64,000 bases of DNA from the NCBI GenBank assembly GCA_963693305.1, contig OY855915.1:7391607-7455606 (forward strand), in the 5' to 3' direction. The translations under genes were made by a program, and so were the position numbers. This document shows positions 44,292 through 56,064 of this stretch, in pieces; position 1 is the first letter of the stretch; the number at the start of each line of letters is the position of its first letter. The notes under the pieces are model-generated. The model worked only from the letters and a program-made list of their open reading frames with translations, searched no databases and was not told the DNA's origin. The DNA comes from Meandrina meandrites. Its lineage: Eukaryota; Cnidaria; Anthozoa; Scleractinia; Meandrinidae.

Positions 44292-45248
44292 ATGTCTGAT
44301 TTGCTTTCTACTAGACATGATGACGGCAACACGACAAACCAAACCGATGTTAGCAAAAATGAATCGTGTTATGGTTATTGTTATTTTCAAGTTTACACTG
44401 GCATCGATGTAACTGTCATCACAAACTGCGTTTTGAATGTGCCATCGATGGTCATATCAACTCTTGGCAACGCTTTGGTATTGGCCGCCATAATAAGAAC
44501 TCCTTCCATTCGCTCAAATTCGATAATTATACTCAGCAGTCTTGCCGTTTCAGATTTTCTTGTTAGTATCGTAGCTCAACCGCTTTACATTGCAAGGGGG
44601 CTCACCAAAAACAACGTTTTCTTATTCCATCTTTCACAGATGTCAATGGTCTCGCTTTGTGGAGTCTCTCTAAGTACAATAACAGCCATCACTTTGGATC
44701 GATTCCTTGCTCTTAACTTCCACATGCGATATGCTGGTTTAGTGACTAAATTCCGTGTTACTTGTGTTCTATTGATGATTTGGTTGTTTAACGTCTTTTT
44801 GTCATGTGTCCAGATCTGGAGCGATCGAGCCTATTTACTCGTAACCGCAGTTTTTACTTGCAGTTGTCTTATAATTTCAACTTTTTGTTACATCAGAATT
44901 TTTCGCATTGTTCGTCACCATCAGCTTCAGATTAATGCTCAACAACAAGCAGTGCAAAGTTCCAACCTTAACAATAACTTAAACATAACGCGATTGAGTA
45001 GAAGCGCCAAAAACACGTTCGTGTTTTATATCGTTTTAATATTATGTTATTGTCCAATTTTTGTTTTAATGGTGTTCTATGGAAGTTTATTCATGAGCTG
45101 GAAAACAGAATGGCACTTTGCTGCTACGGTGATGTTTATGAATTCCTCTATAAATCCAGCATTATATTGTTGGCGTCTTCGAGAGCTTCGAACGGCAGTC
45201 AGAAAGACAGCAAGGCAGATGCTATGTACACAAACAGTTCAAGAATAG
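44292..45248 (+). CDS. Class A GPCR, MECA-like, intact (receptor 9A)
   Basis: The longest intact receptor here, 318 residues. The N-terminus is about 20 residues longer than in the others, with NTT and NQT sequons and a Cys/Tyr-rich stretch (SCYGYCYF). GN in TM1, LAVSD in TM2, a DRFLALNFHMRY block after TM3 (N for the usual H), TM5 without proline (CSCLIISTFCYIRIF), CYCP in TM6, and NSSINPALYCWRL in TM7. The third inner loop has QINAQQQAVQSSNLNNNLNI and SRSAKNTF. Closest relatives are the nonsense gene at 37532 and the partial gene at 63570. Receptors of this sub-type share a lysine in place of isoleucine before NTF (SAKNTF). Confidence 0.94.
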   Translation: MSDLLSTRHDDGNTTNQTDVSKNESCYGYCYFQVYTGIDVTVITNCVLNVPSMVISTLGNALVLAAIIRTPSIRSNSIIILSSLAVSDFLVSIVAQPLYIARGLTKNNVFLFHLSQMSMVSLCGVSLSTITAITLDRFLALNFHMRYAGLVTKFRVTCVLLMIWLFNVFLSCVQIWSDRAYLLVTAVFTCSCLIISTFCYIRIFRIVRHHQLQINAQQQAVQSSNLNNNLNITRLSRSAKNTFVFYIVLILCYCPIFVLMVFYGSLFMSWKTEWHFAATVMFMNSSINPALYCWRLRELRTAVRKTARQMLCTQTVQE

Positions 45249-46146
45249 AATTTAATAGATTCCGCCAAACATTGTGTGAACGAAGCTATGTATTACTGTA
45301 CAAATGTACATATTATTTCGTTTCAAAATGTATACATGCTCGAGTTTGGACGGACATCTTCAAAATCAAGAATGATTTGCAATGTCCGGAGCATAACATA
45401 ACTTGAATTAAACTTTGGACGGATGTGAATGAAATCATCATTGTTCGATGAATTAAACTCGTATTTCTATTCATATTAAAACAAGTACATTACCTTAGTC
45501 AGTCTTTTGTTTTCATGCCGTCCTTATAATTCCAAAAACATGCGAACCTCGCCAAACTTGTCGTTTTCTCTGAATGTTGTTCTCAAACGAATCAAACTTC
45601 ATTCTGTTCATTCCGCGCTCGATGTTGAGCGCTTCAGGCCAAAATGCACTTGCTCTCTTAATGCCTGTCTTCATCTTGAGAGTACCATTAATCTTTAGTG
45701 TCTTCGCATTTTGAATTTGACTCGGAATTAGTCTATCTTGCCCGCTGCCATTTCGTATTCTGACTCCAAAACACTGAGGTCCTCTCGCTTATTTGGATGC
45801 TCCGAATTTTTACAACTTCGATGCTATCGTCATCGATGAAAGATGGCCTGATGATTCTTGTCCGGACGATTTAATCCTCACAAAACGGAAATTACGATGA
45901 CCAACAAACAGAAATTTCGTAATGCCGTTCGCTCGAGTTCACTCGTCCTCTGCAGTTCTGCTTTTCTTCAAAAATTTGTTCAACCAATCAAAGGCGCGAA
46001 TTAAAAAATACTTCAATGTGATTGGCTACTTGTTCGCGGCAAAGCTGTTCTAAAAATAGCCTACACGCGAGGAGCGCGAGGTACACGCGAAAGACATATC
46101 TCAAAGCCTATTACCAGAGATGTAGACTTCTAGCTATGGACTTCTG
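45249..46146. other. Junction between segmental duplication copies
   Basis: About 900 bp between the end of receptor 9A and the start of copy B. Frames at 45044-45406 and 45507-45698 show no recognisable domain. The segment has no match in the rest of the window that I could see. Confidence 0.5.
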
Positions 46147-46492
46147 ATGTTAATAGGAAAGCACAAATTTCCATTTTGTTTCTATCTTTGAACGAGGTTC
46201 CTTATATGGAACAGAAGATTAAATGAAACATTAGCGCATTCAATTAAAACGATACGTAGTTTCAGATATTTGCACGTACTTAAATCCTGCTCAATACTCT
46301 TGGGATACTTACCCAATCACTAGCCAAAACGGACGCATCGTCCCTCCCCCGTCCCCCCTGGTGCAATGCTGACATCAGAGTACTCAAATCGGGTAGTGAA
46401 ATAGCCTATTGTAGCAACATTTCCAACCTTTCTGTCAGAACTAAGTTAGTGAATTTAGCGAATTGTGTTTTTGCAACCAGGTACAACAAGTG

Positions 46493-46493
<1 letters not shown>

Positions 46494-46544
<51 letters not shown>
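46494..46544. repeat. (CAAT)n microsatellite, short allele
   Basis: About 12 units, against about 26 at 21641-21746. Confidence 0.92.
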
Positions 46545-46545
<1 letters not shown>

Positions 46546-47308
46546 TTTATTTTACCTCGGAGCTGAAGGGGACTGACTAAGCCCCTAGCAAAGATATGCT
46601 AATATGCCGGGAAAAAAAAATTTCAAATATATATACAGAACAGAAAATTAATTAGATAATTAAGAATTACACGGCGGCGTTGTGACCAGGGTTGTAGGTG
46701 TCATGCATTCTTTGAATTATCTCTCTTTGCGTTGATGAAAATACAAGAAAGGCAGCTCAATCTAGCGATAAGAATCACAGTACTCAAAATATAAGGGTTT
46801 ATATTGAGACGAAACGATTTTGTTTTAGGAGAGGGACATGGTGATAGTTTCATCGACGCTAGATAACAGGGCCCGCATTGATGACAATATCGCATGCCCC
46901 TCTCCGCCTCGGGGAATTTTGTCATCATGACGTCATTTTGTATGCGGTTCAACCGGCCACGCATGCCAACAAGAGTAATATGCACTTTGGAGGATTTTTC
47001 TGCACTCAAAACAGCACTCGGAACCCGCGAAACAACGAAAAGAAATAGATATTACCTAAAATTTCTGTGGCGATTTGATTATCTTTATGAAAGACATTGG
47101 GGTTCTTGTGAGGTGAAGTTGATAACTGTTTCCAGCCCTATTTATTAAAGTACACGTATTCGAAATCTTCAAACACTTACCGAAATCGGTTCAAAACGAC
47201 CCGAGGAACTGGAAAAAAACAAAGAACAGAGCAACCGCGTAAATGTAGGTCGTAAGTCGTAAGAAAATCGTTTCGTTTCCATACAAGGCCTTAGGTGAGT
47301 CTTCTTAA

Positions 47309-47892
47309 CCCTATTCATACCGAGCTTTTTTTGGATCTTTTCAGACCGGGGGGGGGGGAGCGGATTCCGCCCCCCCCCCCTCCGTAACTTCCAGAATATT
47401 TAAGCAATCGCAATAAAACTTACAGGATATATAGTATGTCCAAAAATCTATCTTTTTATATACGTCACGTGCGGTGATGACGTCACATCACGTGACAATT
47501 ACATCATGATGTCAAAACAGCCGCCATCTTGGATCCGCCATCTTGGATTTCAAAATTTTTCCAAAACATCAGAAAACCGCCCAAAATAACTGAAAAATAC
47601 TCAAAATCTATAAAACAGTGCAAAAAACCTAAAAGAGGTGAAAATAGTTGAATTAAAGTTAATTTTTATTAATGGAAACACAAAAATTACAAATTTGGAA
47701 AAACATGTCTGTCAAAATGACGTTGCCATGGTAACATCAAGTTCCAGACACAACAACCTATCCTACCAATTTATTCCCAGATAAATTTTAGAAAAACTCG
47801 TAAAGTTTGGCAGCGTTTAGTTGAATCTTGAAAAAGTTATAAACGTTCAAAGTCAGCGCGGGCACTTTCCGCCCCCCCCGGTCTGGATAGGG
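47309..47892. mobile_element. piggyBac-like MITE, copy B
   Basis: Duplicate of 22518-23113 with TTAA at 47305-47308 and 47893-47896. The C and G runs are shorter here (for example 8 C at 47872 against about 12), accounting for most of the 12-bp length difference. Confidence 0.87.
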
Positions 47893-48080
47893 TTAATGTA
47901 CTGTGGCTCTCATTTCCCAGACCACCCTGCCCTAAAGATTTCTTTTAGTGCCAGTTGAGATATTGTTCCGAGGATATTTGCGTGTTAATTCGCGTTTTCC
48001 TGCCTTTAGTCTCTTGGCTGGCACCATAGCCTAACTTGATATCTTGGGACTCCATCCTGCTGAAAGACCACCATGGGAGC

Positions 48081-48297
48081 AGGGGTGGCGCAGTGGTGAG
48101 AGCGCTCGCCTCCCACCAATGTGGCCCGGGTTCGATTCCGGCCAGGTGCCATATGTGGGTTGAGTTTGTTGTTGGTTCTCGTCCTTGCTCTGAGGGTTTT
48201 TCTCCGGGTTCGATCTTAATGCACGTACACGTCTAAACGAGCTCTATGAGCTCTTCTGTGTAACGTGGGTAAATAAATTACAAATAAATTACAATTA
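48081..48297 (+). mobile_element. tRNA-headed SINE, copy B, internally deleted
   Basis: Same insertion as 23302-23565, but CTCCGGGTTC joins directly to GATCTTAATG, losing 48 bp. Both joined ends carry TTC, a 3-base microhomology. Confidence 0.85.
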
Positions 48298-48308
48298 CAT
48301 GTTTTTCG

Positions 48309-48463
48309 GGGTCGCCCACTATCTCTCGGAACGAGTTATTTCATTGGCTCCTAAAACAATACATAACAGGCTATAACAATGCCCCTATCCCTGAATAACA
48401 ATAGAGGTAGTATTTACAGCGGGCGAATGAAAATAGTAGTTTCAGAGAAATAGTGTCTTACTG
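48309..48463. mobile_element. hAT-like MITE, copy B
   Basis: Duplicate of 23578-23732. The right flank now reads CTTTTTCG, so the 8-bp target repeat has one mismatch. Confidence 0.86.
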
Positions 48464-49233
48464 CTTTTTCGCGGAGGTGTGGCGCTGGCTGTCTCCCTCA
48501 TTGTGTGTCTGACGTCGCTGGGGTGCAACTGAATGTGGCCAATGGGCTCTTGTGCTCCTGCCAGTAGGCATGCAGTCTCGATGTACCAAATACCTGCATG
48601 ACCTGGAATGTACGTTGTTTGGTAATTCGCTTTTATGTTTCTTATGGTTTCTGCCCATGGCCACCTTTCAATCTGGAGACGAGGCTCACTGAGTCAGTGC
48701 GTATGATTACTGCGTCATTCTTTGTGGTGATCTTTTCCATCCACATCGTCTTCATATGCTTCAGACTCCACTGGAACACTTTTCCTGTCATTCTGTCACA
48801 CAGCGCCAGCTCACGCTGTAATATTATCAAGGACTGAGCCATTTGTGGCGGTTATGGTGCTCTGCCGCTTCAGCATTATGATGGCCACTTCTCGCGCACG
48901 CCAAGTCCTATCGGCTATTTCGTCGATCAACAGGGGCCTGTCTGTGATAACACGCGAACTCGGCTCAATCAATGATTGCCTTTTTCGCTGCCGTCAATTA
49001 TCTAAGCGGACCTGTCAGATAACAGAAGCTCACATCCTGCCGTTCAAACATTCGTTTCTGTCGGTAGAGATTGGTTACTCAATCCATTTTGTTTGTTTCT
49101 GTTTCTCAAGGTTGGTTGGCTGTCGCCATAATTATGATTGACGGCAGTGAACAACGCGATCGTTAAGCGAGTTTCGAATTTCAGAGTTAGCGTGTCATTA
49201 AAAGGCGCAGAAAAACGAGGGTAACTAGCAATA
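48464..49233 (-). other. Unrecognised minus-strand open frames, copy B
   Basis: Counterpart of 23741-24498. The frames at 48458-48664 and 48642-48842 remain open with few substitutions. No family recognised. Confidence 0.3.
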
Positions 49234-49391
49234 GAGTTATTCAAGTAGAGTTAACATATGAATTCAGGATTTTGGCTTTTCCAAAATCCTGAATTCAAAA
49301 TTTTTGCTTCCAAAATCTTAAACTCAGGATTTTGGCTTCCAAAATCTTGAATCCAGGATTTTGAAGTCACTGCAGTCTACTTGAATAACAC
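49234..49391. mobile_element. Palindromic MITE, copy B
   Basis: Duplicate of 24502-24659, with the same alternating CAGGATTTTGG and CCAAAATC blocks. Confidence 0.75.
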
Positions 49392-49393
49392 TT

Positions 49394-50548
49394 TTGCCAA
49401 AAACACCTGCAGCTAGTTTGTTCCATTAACAAATACTAAGCACTTCGAGTTCTGACACTAGCTAAACTCCCCAGCCCACAACTATCAATCATACGTATAA
49501 ATTGATAATTATATAGCGTGCCCTCTGATTGGTCAAGTAGCCGTTTCGCAGGACAGGGCATGTAAACATGGTAATGACTCTACATACATGCGTATTTAAT
49601 TATTATCATCAGTCCTGACCGATTTTCATATTTTATTTTTACCTCGAGAGCATACGATAATTTTCTCGGTTAAAAAATTATCTTCTTCTTATTAACTTTC
49701 TGTTATTAGCGTATTGTTTTTATAAAGAGATATTAAGACTTGTCGTTTCGTATCAATTAATTAACAGCAACAAATATTTTTTATTATTCCGTGTCAAATT
49801 ATCAAAGCTTGAAAGCCCCCTCATTATTTCCCAACAATGCGTTCGCACACGAAAGGGCATTTCCATCAGATGGGGACGATGAAAAGATAACTAATTAAAC
49901 TGCATCTAGGAAACTTTCTCCATTTTGTCCAAAGAAAGAAAATAAATGAGCTTGGGAAATATTACCCTCAATCATTAAGATGTAAACTATGTAAAATAAG
50001 GAGGGTAATGACAATTTATTTCAGTCACACTCTGCACCGTAAGTTTGTTTTTTATTCTAACGCCATTTTTGATAAGTTGAAAACACATTCAAAAGTTGCT
50101 TTCAATTTATTCCTTTGCAATTTGTGGTGGCAAACCTGGCGAAAATATGCCTCGTTAATCGTCCTTAAATTAAGCAAATAAATTGACAGGTGGTTCAAGG
50201 AAGGGGTAAAATAAATATGAATATGAGCAAAAAGTTTGATGCTTTAAATTATATCATAGTGATTTTAATATCAGGCTTCGTGGTTTGAAATGTTTGACTT
50301 TTAATGGCAAATTATGGGCTGTTACTGGTCATATGTGCTTCAGTTTTCATTGCTGTAACAGAAAACGAGAAAAATTGTTCTTCCCGTTGGCTCAATTCAT
50401 CTCAGATAATCGTTGAGTCTCGGTCTCCCCGGTTTGGTAATTAGCAACAATAGGCGCGGTGAGACTTCTCAAATTTCTCATATATTATTTTACTCTTTGC
50501 CTAAATTAAGAGTTAAGTCAGGTTACAGGGACTGCCTATTTTAAAAGG
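49394..50548. other. Upstream region of receptor 4B
   Basis: Near-identical to 24662-25816. No ORF. Confidence 0.5.
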
Positions 50549-51436
50549 ATGGATCTTACTAACGGAACGAAGAACGAATCAAATCAAGCCAGACATGAAG
50601 TTATGTTAATCATAAACGGTGTACTGAATGCACCATTGATGCTCATATCCATTATTGGCAACACTCTGGTGCTAGCCGCCATATTGAGGACTCCTTCGCT
50701 TCGTTCACCGTCGTTTACTTTGCTCTGCAGTTTGGCTGTTTCGGATCTTCTTGTTGGGCTCGTCGTACAACCTCTGTATATTGTCAAGGATCTGACAGAC
50801 GGACTCTATGTATGTAGTATCTGTGAAATTATGGCATTCATTTTGTGTGGAGTTTCTCTTGTTACCTTGACGGCCATCAGTGTGGATCGATTTGCTGCTC
50901 TACATTATCACATGAGATACGTTACCCTAGTAACCATCCCTCGTGTAGTCTGTACCGTGGTATTTATTTGGCTTATGAATTCCCTGACGTTGGGTCTTTA
51001 CCTCTGGAATAGGATTAACTATTTTATTGTCTCATTTGCTGGTATTGGAATATGTTTCCAGGTATCTTCGTTTTCGTACTTTCGAATCTTTCGGATTGTT
51101 CATCAACATCAGTTCCAAATTCACATTCAACAACAGGCTGTGCAAAGTGCTGCTGATGGAAATGTATTACACATTGTGCGATTGAAGAAAAGTGCTATTA
51201 ACACATTCATATTTTATATATTTATTATTATGTGTTATTTTCCAAAGCTTATTTCGTTGTGCCTGTACATAACTTCAAACAAGAATTGGACAAACGTTTG
51301 GAACTTTGCAGACACTGTTGTGTTTATGAACTCATCTGTCAATCCAATTTTGTACTGTTGGCGTCTTAGAGAACTTCGAATGCCAGTAGTTCAGACAATT
51401 AGGAAAATGTTTTGTAGAAATACACAGGATAACTAA
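50549..51436 (+). CDS. Class A GPCR, MECA-like, intact (receptor 4B)
   Basis: Receptor of 295 residues, duplicate of 25817-26704. It differs at two positions: leucine 171 to glutamine in the middle of TM5 (GICFQVSSF) and leucine 189 to phenylalanine at the TM5/inner-loop boundary (HQFQ). A glutamine in a membrane helix could be functional or damaging; all sister receptors have a hydrophobic residue at that place. All landmark motifs (GN, LAVSD, DRF, CYFP, NPILY) are intact. Confidence 0.95.
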   Translation: MDLTNGTKNESNQARHEVMLIINGVLNAPLMLISIIGNTLVLAAILRTPSLRSPSFTLLCSLAVSDLLVGLVVQPLYIVKDLTDGLYVCSICEIMAFILCGVSLVTLTAISVDRFAALHYHMRYVTLVTIPRVVCTVVFIWLMNSLTLGLYLWNRINYFIVSFAGIGICFQVSSFSYFRIFRIVHQHQFQIHIQQQAVQSAADGNVLHIVRLKKSAINTFIFYIFIIMCYFPKLISLCLYITSNKNWTNVWNFADTVVFMNSSVNPILYCWRLRELRMPVVQTIRKMFCRNTQDN

Positions 51437-51905
51437 TTAATTGAGCCAAATTTCAGTGGTTGCGGAAAAATGTAAAAAAACTTCTTTGGGAATCGAGCGG
51501 CTAACTTTTAATGAATAGCCTAATAGTTTCTACACTTTGCGTAATGGCGGACTTCGTTGACAATCAGCATCGACCTGGGCGCAATTTTTACTGTTAAAAC
51601 TTTCTGGTAGCTGTGTATAGATTGTGGAATTCTGTAAATATATCATAGTTTTGTTGACTTAAACCGTTGTATGTTCCTCAGTTTGTCACAATGAAATTTT
51701 TCATATTTATGCAAAACACTAAATGTGACATTAAGTGTAAATATTGTAGGAACAGCAGCTGTAGCGTTTTCTAGATCACATTAACGCTTTAGTGACTAAA
51801 TAAAGTTTCGAAGATGGTGAGCTTCACTTAATGCATGAAAAATGGATCAAAATAGACCGATGGCTTAGCCAACAAATTGAAGGCAACAGTTTTCGTGCCG
51901 AAATT

Positions 51906-52372
51906 TACCGTCATAAATTATGCTCCACTGATGGTTATATCCATTCTGCGCAACGCTTTCAAAGGTAATGGCTGCCATAATAAAAACTCCCTGCATATTC
52001 TTGGCTTCAATGACTACGCTCTTTACTCCCGCTGTTTTAGACCTTCTTCTTGGTTTACATTCTCAACCATTTTATATTGCTGGCGAACTTACGGATAACC
52101 TTGCATTATTTCAATGATCGAAAGTGGTAGGGTTTGCTGTGTCTGGTGTTTCTCTTTGGGCAATAACTGTTAGTGTGCATTAATTTATGGCTCTCCACTT
52201 CAGACATGAAATATCCTTTTTTACTGACCAAATCTCGCGTCACTTATGCCGTGGCACTAACCACTAACTTGCTTTCGGTAAGCTCATACTAGCCTTCACC
52301 CTCACTAGCTGCCATTACTGCAAATTGTATTGCGGTGTCCACATTTTCTTATATACGAATAAAGAGCGGATT
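51906..52372 (+). pseudogene. Decayed GPCR, TM1-TM5, copy B
   Basis: Duplicate of 27174-27640 with the same frameshifts, so the decay predates the 24-kb duplication. Confidence 0.87.
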
Positions 52373-52378
52373 TCAAAT

Positions 52379-52626
52379 GAGTGTCGTAAAACCATAACCA
52401 AAGTAATTACTCTGTGCAATCACAAAGGACACAGACAATCAAGAAAACCAATCAAAACTCAAAGTAAATTCATGTAGCCGGCGCAAGGCGCGGGAAAACG
52501 CGCGAGAGCAACTCACGATTGATTTTGGTTTTACTTCTGATTGGTTGAGGTGGCGCGAGACTTTTAAGCCAATCAATAAGCGTAGTCATACAAAACCAAA
52601 GCAAACGCAAATTACTGTCGATATTC
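52379..52626. mobile_element. Dispersed repeat with GAGTGTCG ends, copy B
   Basis: Duplicate of 27647-27894, at the same position relative to the decayed receptor. Confidence 0.55.
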
Positions 52627-53684
52627 ATGTAAAAACTGCTCTATATAGTTGCTTTTCGGCATCGAAATTAGATTCGCTCTCAGCAACAGGCAGCTTCAAT
52701 AAAGCACCAACGCGGAAAATATCACAAATGAAGCGCAAGTGATAAGCGGTGCTATGAGCAATTCCGTATTTAGTACATCTTTCTTATTTTGTGTTATTTT
52801 CCCATATGCGTTTTACTGACTATCTTTGGAATATCATTCAAGGAATAGTAAGAGGTGTGAGCTTTGCTGTCATTGTAGAGCTCTTTCATTAATCAATATC
52901 TGCATTTCTCACGTTTTAGTAAATTGCGATGTGAATCGTGACATTTCAACGGCATACTGCTAGTCTTAGGCGATAAGGTCGGCTAATTACGCGTAACCTT
53001 ATAGGGCACGATACTCCGCTGTGATTAACTGGGAGTAGTAGAAGTAGTGATTCCCAGCGCGAAAGATGCGTGTTTACGGCAGTAACCCCGAGGCGCCATA
53101 TTCCTTCCGAGGCGAAGTAGATGTCGTAATTGAATTGTCTTGAGACCTGAAACGTGACCATCTTCTCGAACACCACTTATCAATGGCACAATGGAGTTGA
53201 CGGGTCCAGGGTTTCATTCAATGTACATATTTATTGTCAAGTCCAAAGCTCAAGGTTGTGCTAAAAGGTAGCCATGTTTCTGCCATGTGAAAATTATAAG
53301 CGCCAACCTGTTGCGACGATTTTTAATCCTTGTCGCGTTAAGAGAGCTTTGAAAACTCAAATACATGTAGAACAATTCGTTCCTGGTTTAAAAGCGAAAT
53401 AACTAAAATTGTGCCAAAAGAGGGCAAAAAACTAACGAGCAAACTTTAAATAAGTCTCAGATATTATGAGGCGCAGCCATTATGAGGCTTCCACCACAAG
53501 GGAGGAAGCTATAAGCCATATCTATTTTAACTCTAAATAAGTCTCAGCCATTAAATAGGTTTCAGCCATTATGAGTCGAACCATTATGAGGCTTCCATCA
53601 CAAGGGAAAAAGCTCTTCTTTGGCCCAAATATGCCAAGCAAGTAATCATCCTTAATCGTTTTTTTTACTAGACACCTGCTACTT
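52627..53684. other. Spacer, copy B
   Basis: Duplicate of 27895-28956 with small indels near 52905-52980. No gene. Confidence 0.45.
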
Positions 53685-53968
53685 ACTGACACACAAAAGG
53701 ACATGTTGCAAGGGGGCGTCGAAGTGACATGTAGCAGTCACGTAATCCCTTTGTGTTACAATGGGACGTGTCGCTGCAACATGTCCCAGCTACATAGTCG
53801 TGTATGTGTCAACGGTGTGACTTAGTCCAGTTCTGGCCTTCTTTCTGTCATGCAACACTACACTCTCTTCATCCTTGCGTGACAATGGGAAGGCCAGAAC
53901 TGGACAAGGTGCAACTTTGGCCTGCTAAATTTTGCTGTGACATGTCTCTTCGTCGACAGTGTGTCAGT
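53685..53968. mobile_element. Palindrome-rich MITE, copy B
   Basis: Duplicate of 28957-29240, keeping the ACTGACACAC ends and nested inverted pairs. Confidence 0.7.
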
Positions 53969-54196
53969 GCTTTTAAGCGAAGCCTTTCGTCTCTTTATTT
54001 GCCAGCATCTGTTTTCGCACATTATAGTTTTAAACTCAACACAAATAACGTTTAGTTTAACTAATTTTAGAACTCTTCTTCTTTCGCCAAAGAAAGCGCC
54101 GATTATAGCTTTGTTTTGAACTGCCTATTTGATTAGGTATTATATTGTTTTTAACATAATGTTCGCTAGAAAGATTAAATATTTAAAAAAGTTCAA

Positions 54197-54253
54197 AGGC
54201 TATATATAGAAAGTTAAAAGATAAATTAAAACCGAACGCTTTCGACTTGAAAG

Positions 54254-54284
<31 letters not shown>

Positions 54285-54342
54285 GACTGTCAAGTCGAAA
54301 AAGTTCGGTTTTAATTGATCTTTTAACTTTGTATATATAGCC
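54197..54342. repeat. Hairpin element with (TCA)n loop, copy B
   Basis: Duplicate of 29469-29614. The arms show a few independent substitutions, for example AAAGTTCGG for AACGTTCGG. Confidence 0.88.
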
Positions 54343-54344
54343 CT

Positions 54345-55498
54345 TGGACATTTCTATACGCCAATTCCAAAATGGCGGAAAATGCATTATTCTTTTGTCT
54401 TCAGGTTTTCGAATTAAGGTGTATATTGTTTTATAAGGTTTTAACGAGATGTTGTCCTGGGGGACGAAGGCACCAGAGCTCAATTGTCAGTCAACAGCTG
54501 AAAGTAAGTGAAAAATAAAATTCACTGTTTTTTCTAATTTTCTAAGCGCAACAGAATAACATTTGTCAATATTTTCTGAACTATTCTGGTTTCACGAAAT
54601 ACATCTAAATAGCAAAACAAATAGTAACTTTGACACAATATTATCGAGCGTGCGTGACTAGGCTCACGAATCCAAAATAAGTCAAGCTATGTTAAAATTT
54701 TTAATTATGTTGCCAACCATCAATTCTAAAAAACTTTTGATGACAAACGTGGAAATTTATTAAGAAATTACACCATTTTGCGTTTACGGTGGATTTGAAA
54801 TTTACGAGCGAAAACAATTATTTACAAAGCCCTATATAGCCTTTTAAATGTAAAACTAAAATCCAACCTAGATACCGTGTGGATGGAAGGAGGAAAAAAG
54901 GCCCTTATACAGTGCGCTTTTTTATTTAAAACTTTTGCTTGTTTGGTAAAAAGTGTTAAAATAAACGTTTAACTGCGACCGATGTCGAACCGCCATGCAT
55001 AGATTAACATTATTTACCTGAAACTAAATGCTTGTTTTCCATCATTTGTTTGAAAAGTTAACTTTTCAATAAAGTAATGTGGGCTGACATGTTGATCTTG
55101 ACAAAAAATCCATTAACTCGATGGTTTGCGTGCATTGTGTTCCTGGGTTTCCGTTAATTGCTTTAGTCTTTGATCACGTTCAAAATAACGCTTCAATATC
55201 TTCAGTAAAACAATGATTCTTAGTCATAAGAATGGCCAAAGTGGGTTTATTTTGGTTAAAAATTTGTAGAAAACATTAAGTTGCCCCCGATCTCGAACTC
55301 CTTTTGTTTCCGTGAAATTAGGATCTGCTTATTTTCCGAATTAATTAAAAATGTTAACTTCTACAATAGATTAATGCAAACTGGCATCATTATCTTGACA
55401 GGAAAATCCATTTACAGTGGATTGTGTGCTTTATCTCTTGCGTTTGAACTTTCCGTTAATTGGGTTTGTTTTCGGTTATGCTTAAAACAAAGTTTCAA
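54345..55498. other. Spacer, copy B
   Basis: Duplicate of 29616-30770 with scattered indels near 55105-55210. No gene recognised. Confidence 0.4.
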
Positions 55499-55500
55499 TA

Positions 55501-55560
55501 GAGAGGTTAAGCATGACGTTTACGGCAAACGGCAAACGGCAAAAATCGAACTTTTGGTGT
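55501..55560. mobile_element. Left end of the GTTAAGCATGACG element, rest deleted
   Basis: Only the left terminus remains (GAGAGGTTAAGCATGACG, then CGGCAAACGGCAAACGGC). It then joins sequence equivalent to 31146. The deletion of about 313 bp removed the right terminus and adjacent flank, so this is not transposon excision. Confidence 0.85.
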
Positions 55561-56060
55561 ACATTTTCGTACGAAATCTTTCATTTTAACCCGATATCTG
55601 TAAGCTGTGTTATGTAAATTGGTAAGATAGGGTTTCAAAAAATCGATCGTCAGTTTAATTAATATATATTTGACTGACATGTGCACCTGCATTCGCACGA
55701 AAAGAAAAACAAAACTTCATCTTTTAACCCCCAAATTCCTAAATAATGTTTTTAACCATTGGCTTGAACTACTTTTAGGTTTGTTCTGCGTGTAGTCGTT
55801 TGTATTATGACTGCTAAGTTTTAATAACCGTGGTGTGTAAAATGTCATGTTAATTTACATAAATACTTACTGCAAACATTCTGGAAACCAGCTGCGTAGG
55901 AAAATAGATATTGCGCAGTTAATATATTTTTGTAGAATTTGTCTTGGCACCTTCACCGATCTTACTATCACTGCAGAAACACAGAGAATCTCTTGCTTCT
56001 GACTATATAGTCAGCGGAAACTGTTTGATAATAACACTGGTGGTTCAGGAGCGAATTGAG
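55561..56060. other. Upstream region of receptor 5B
   Basis: Matches 31146-31640; it joins directly to the truncated transposon end. No ORF. Confidence 0.45.
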
Positions 56061-56064
56061 TAAC

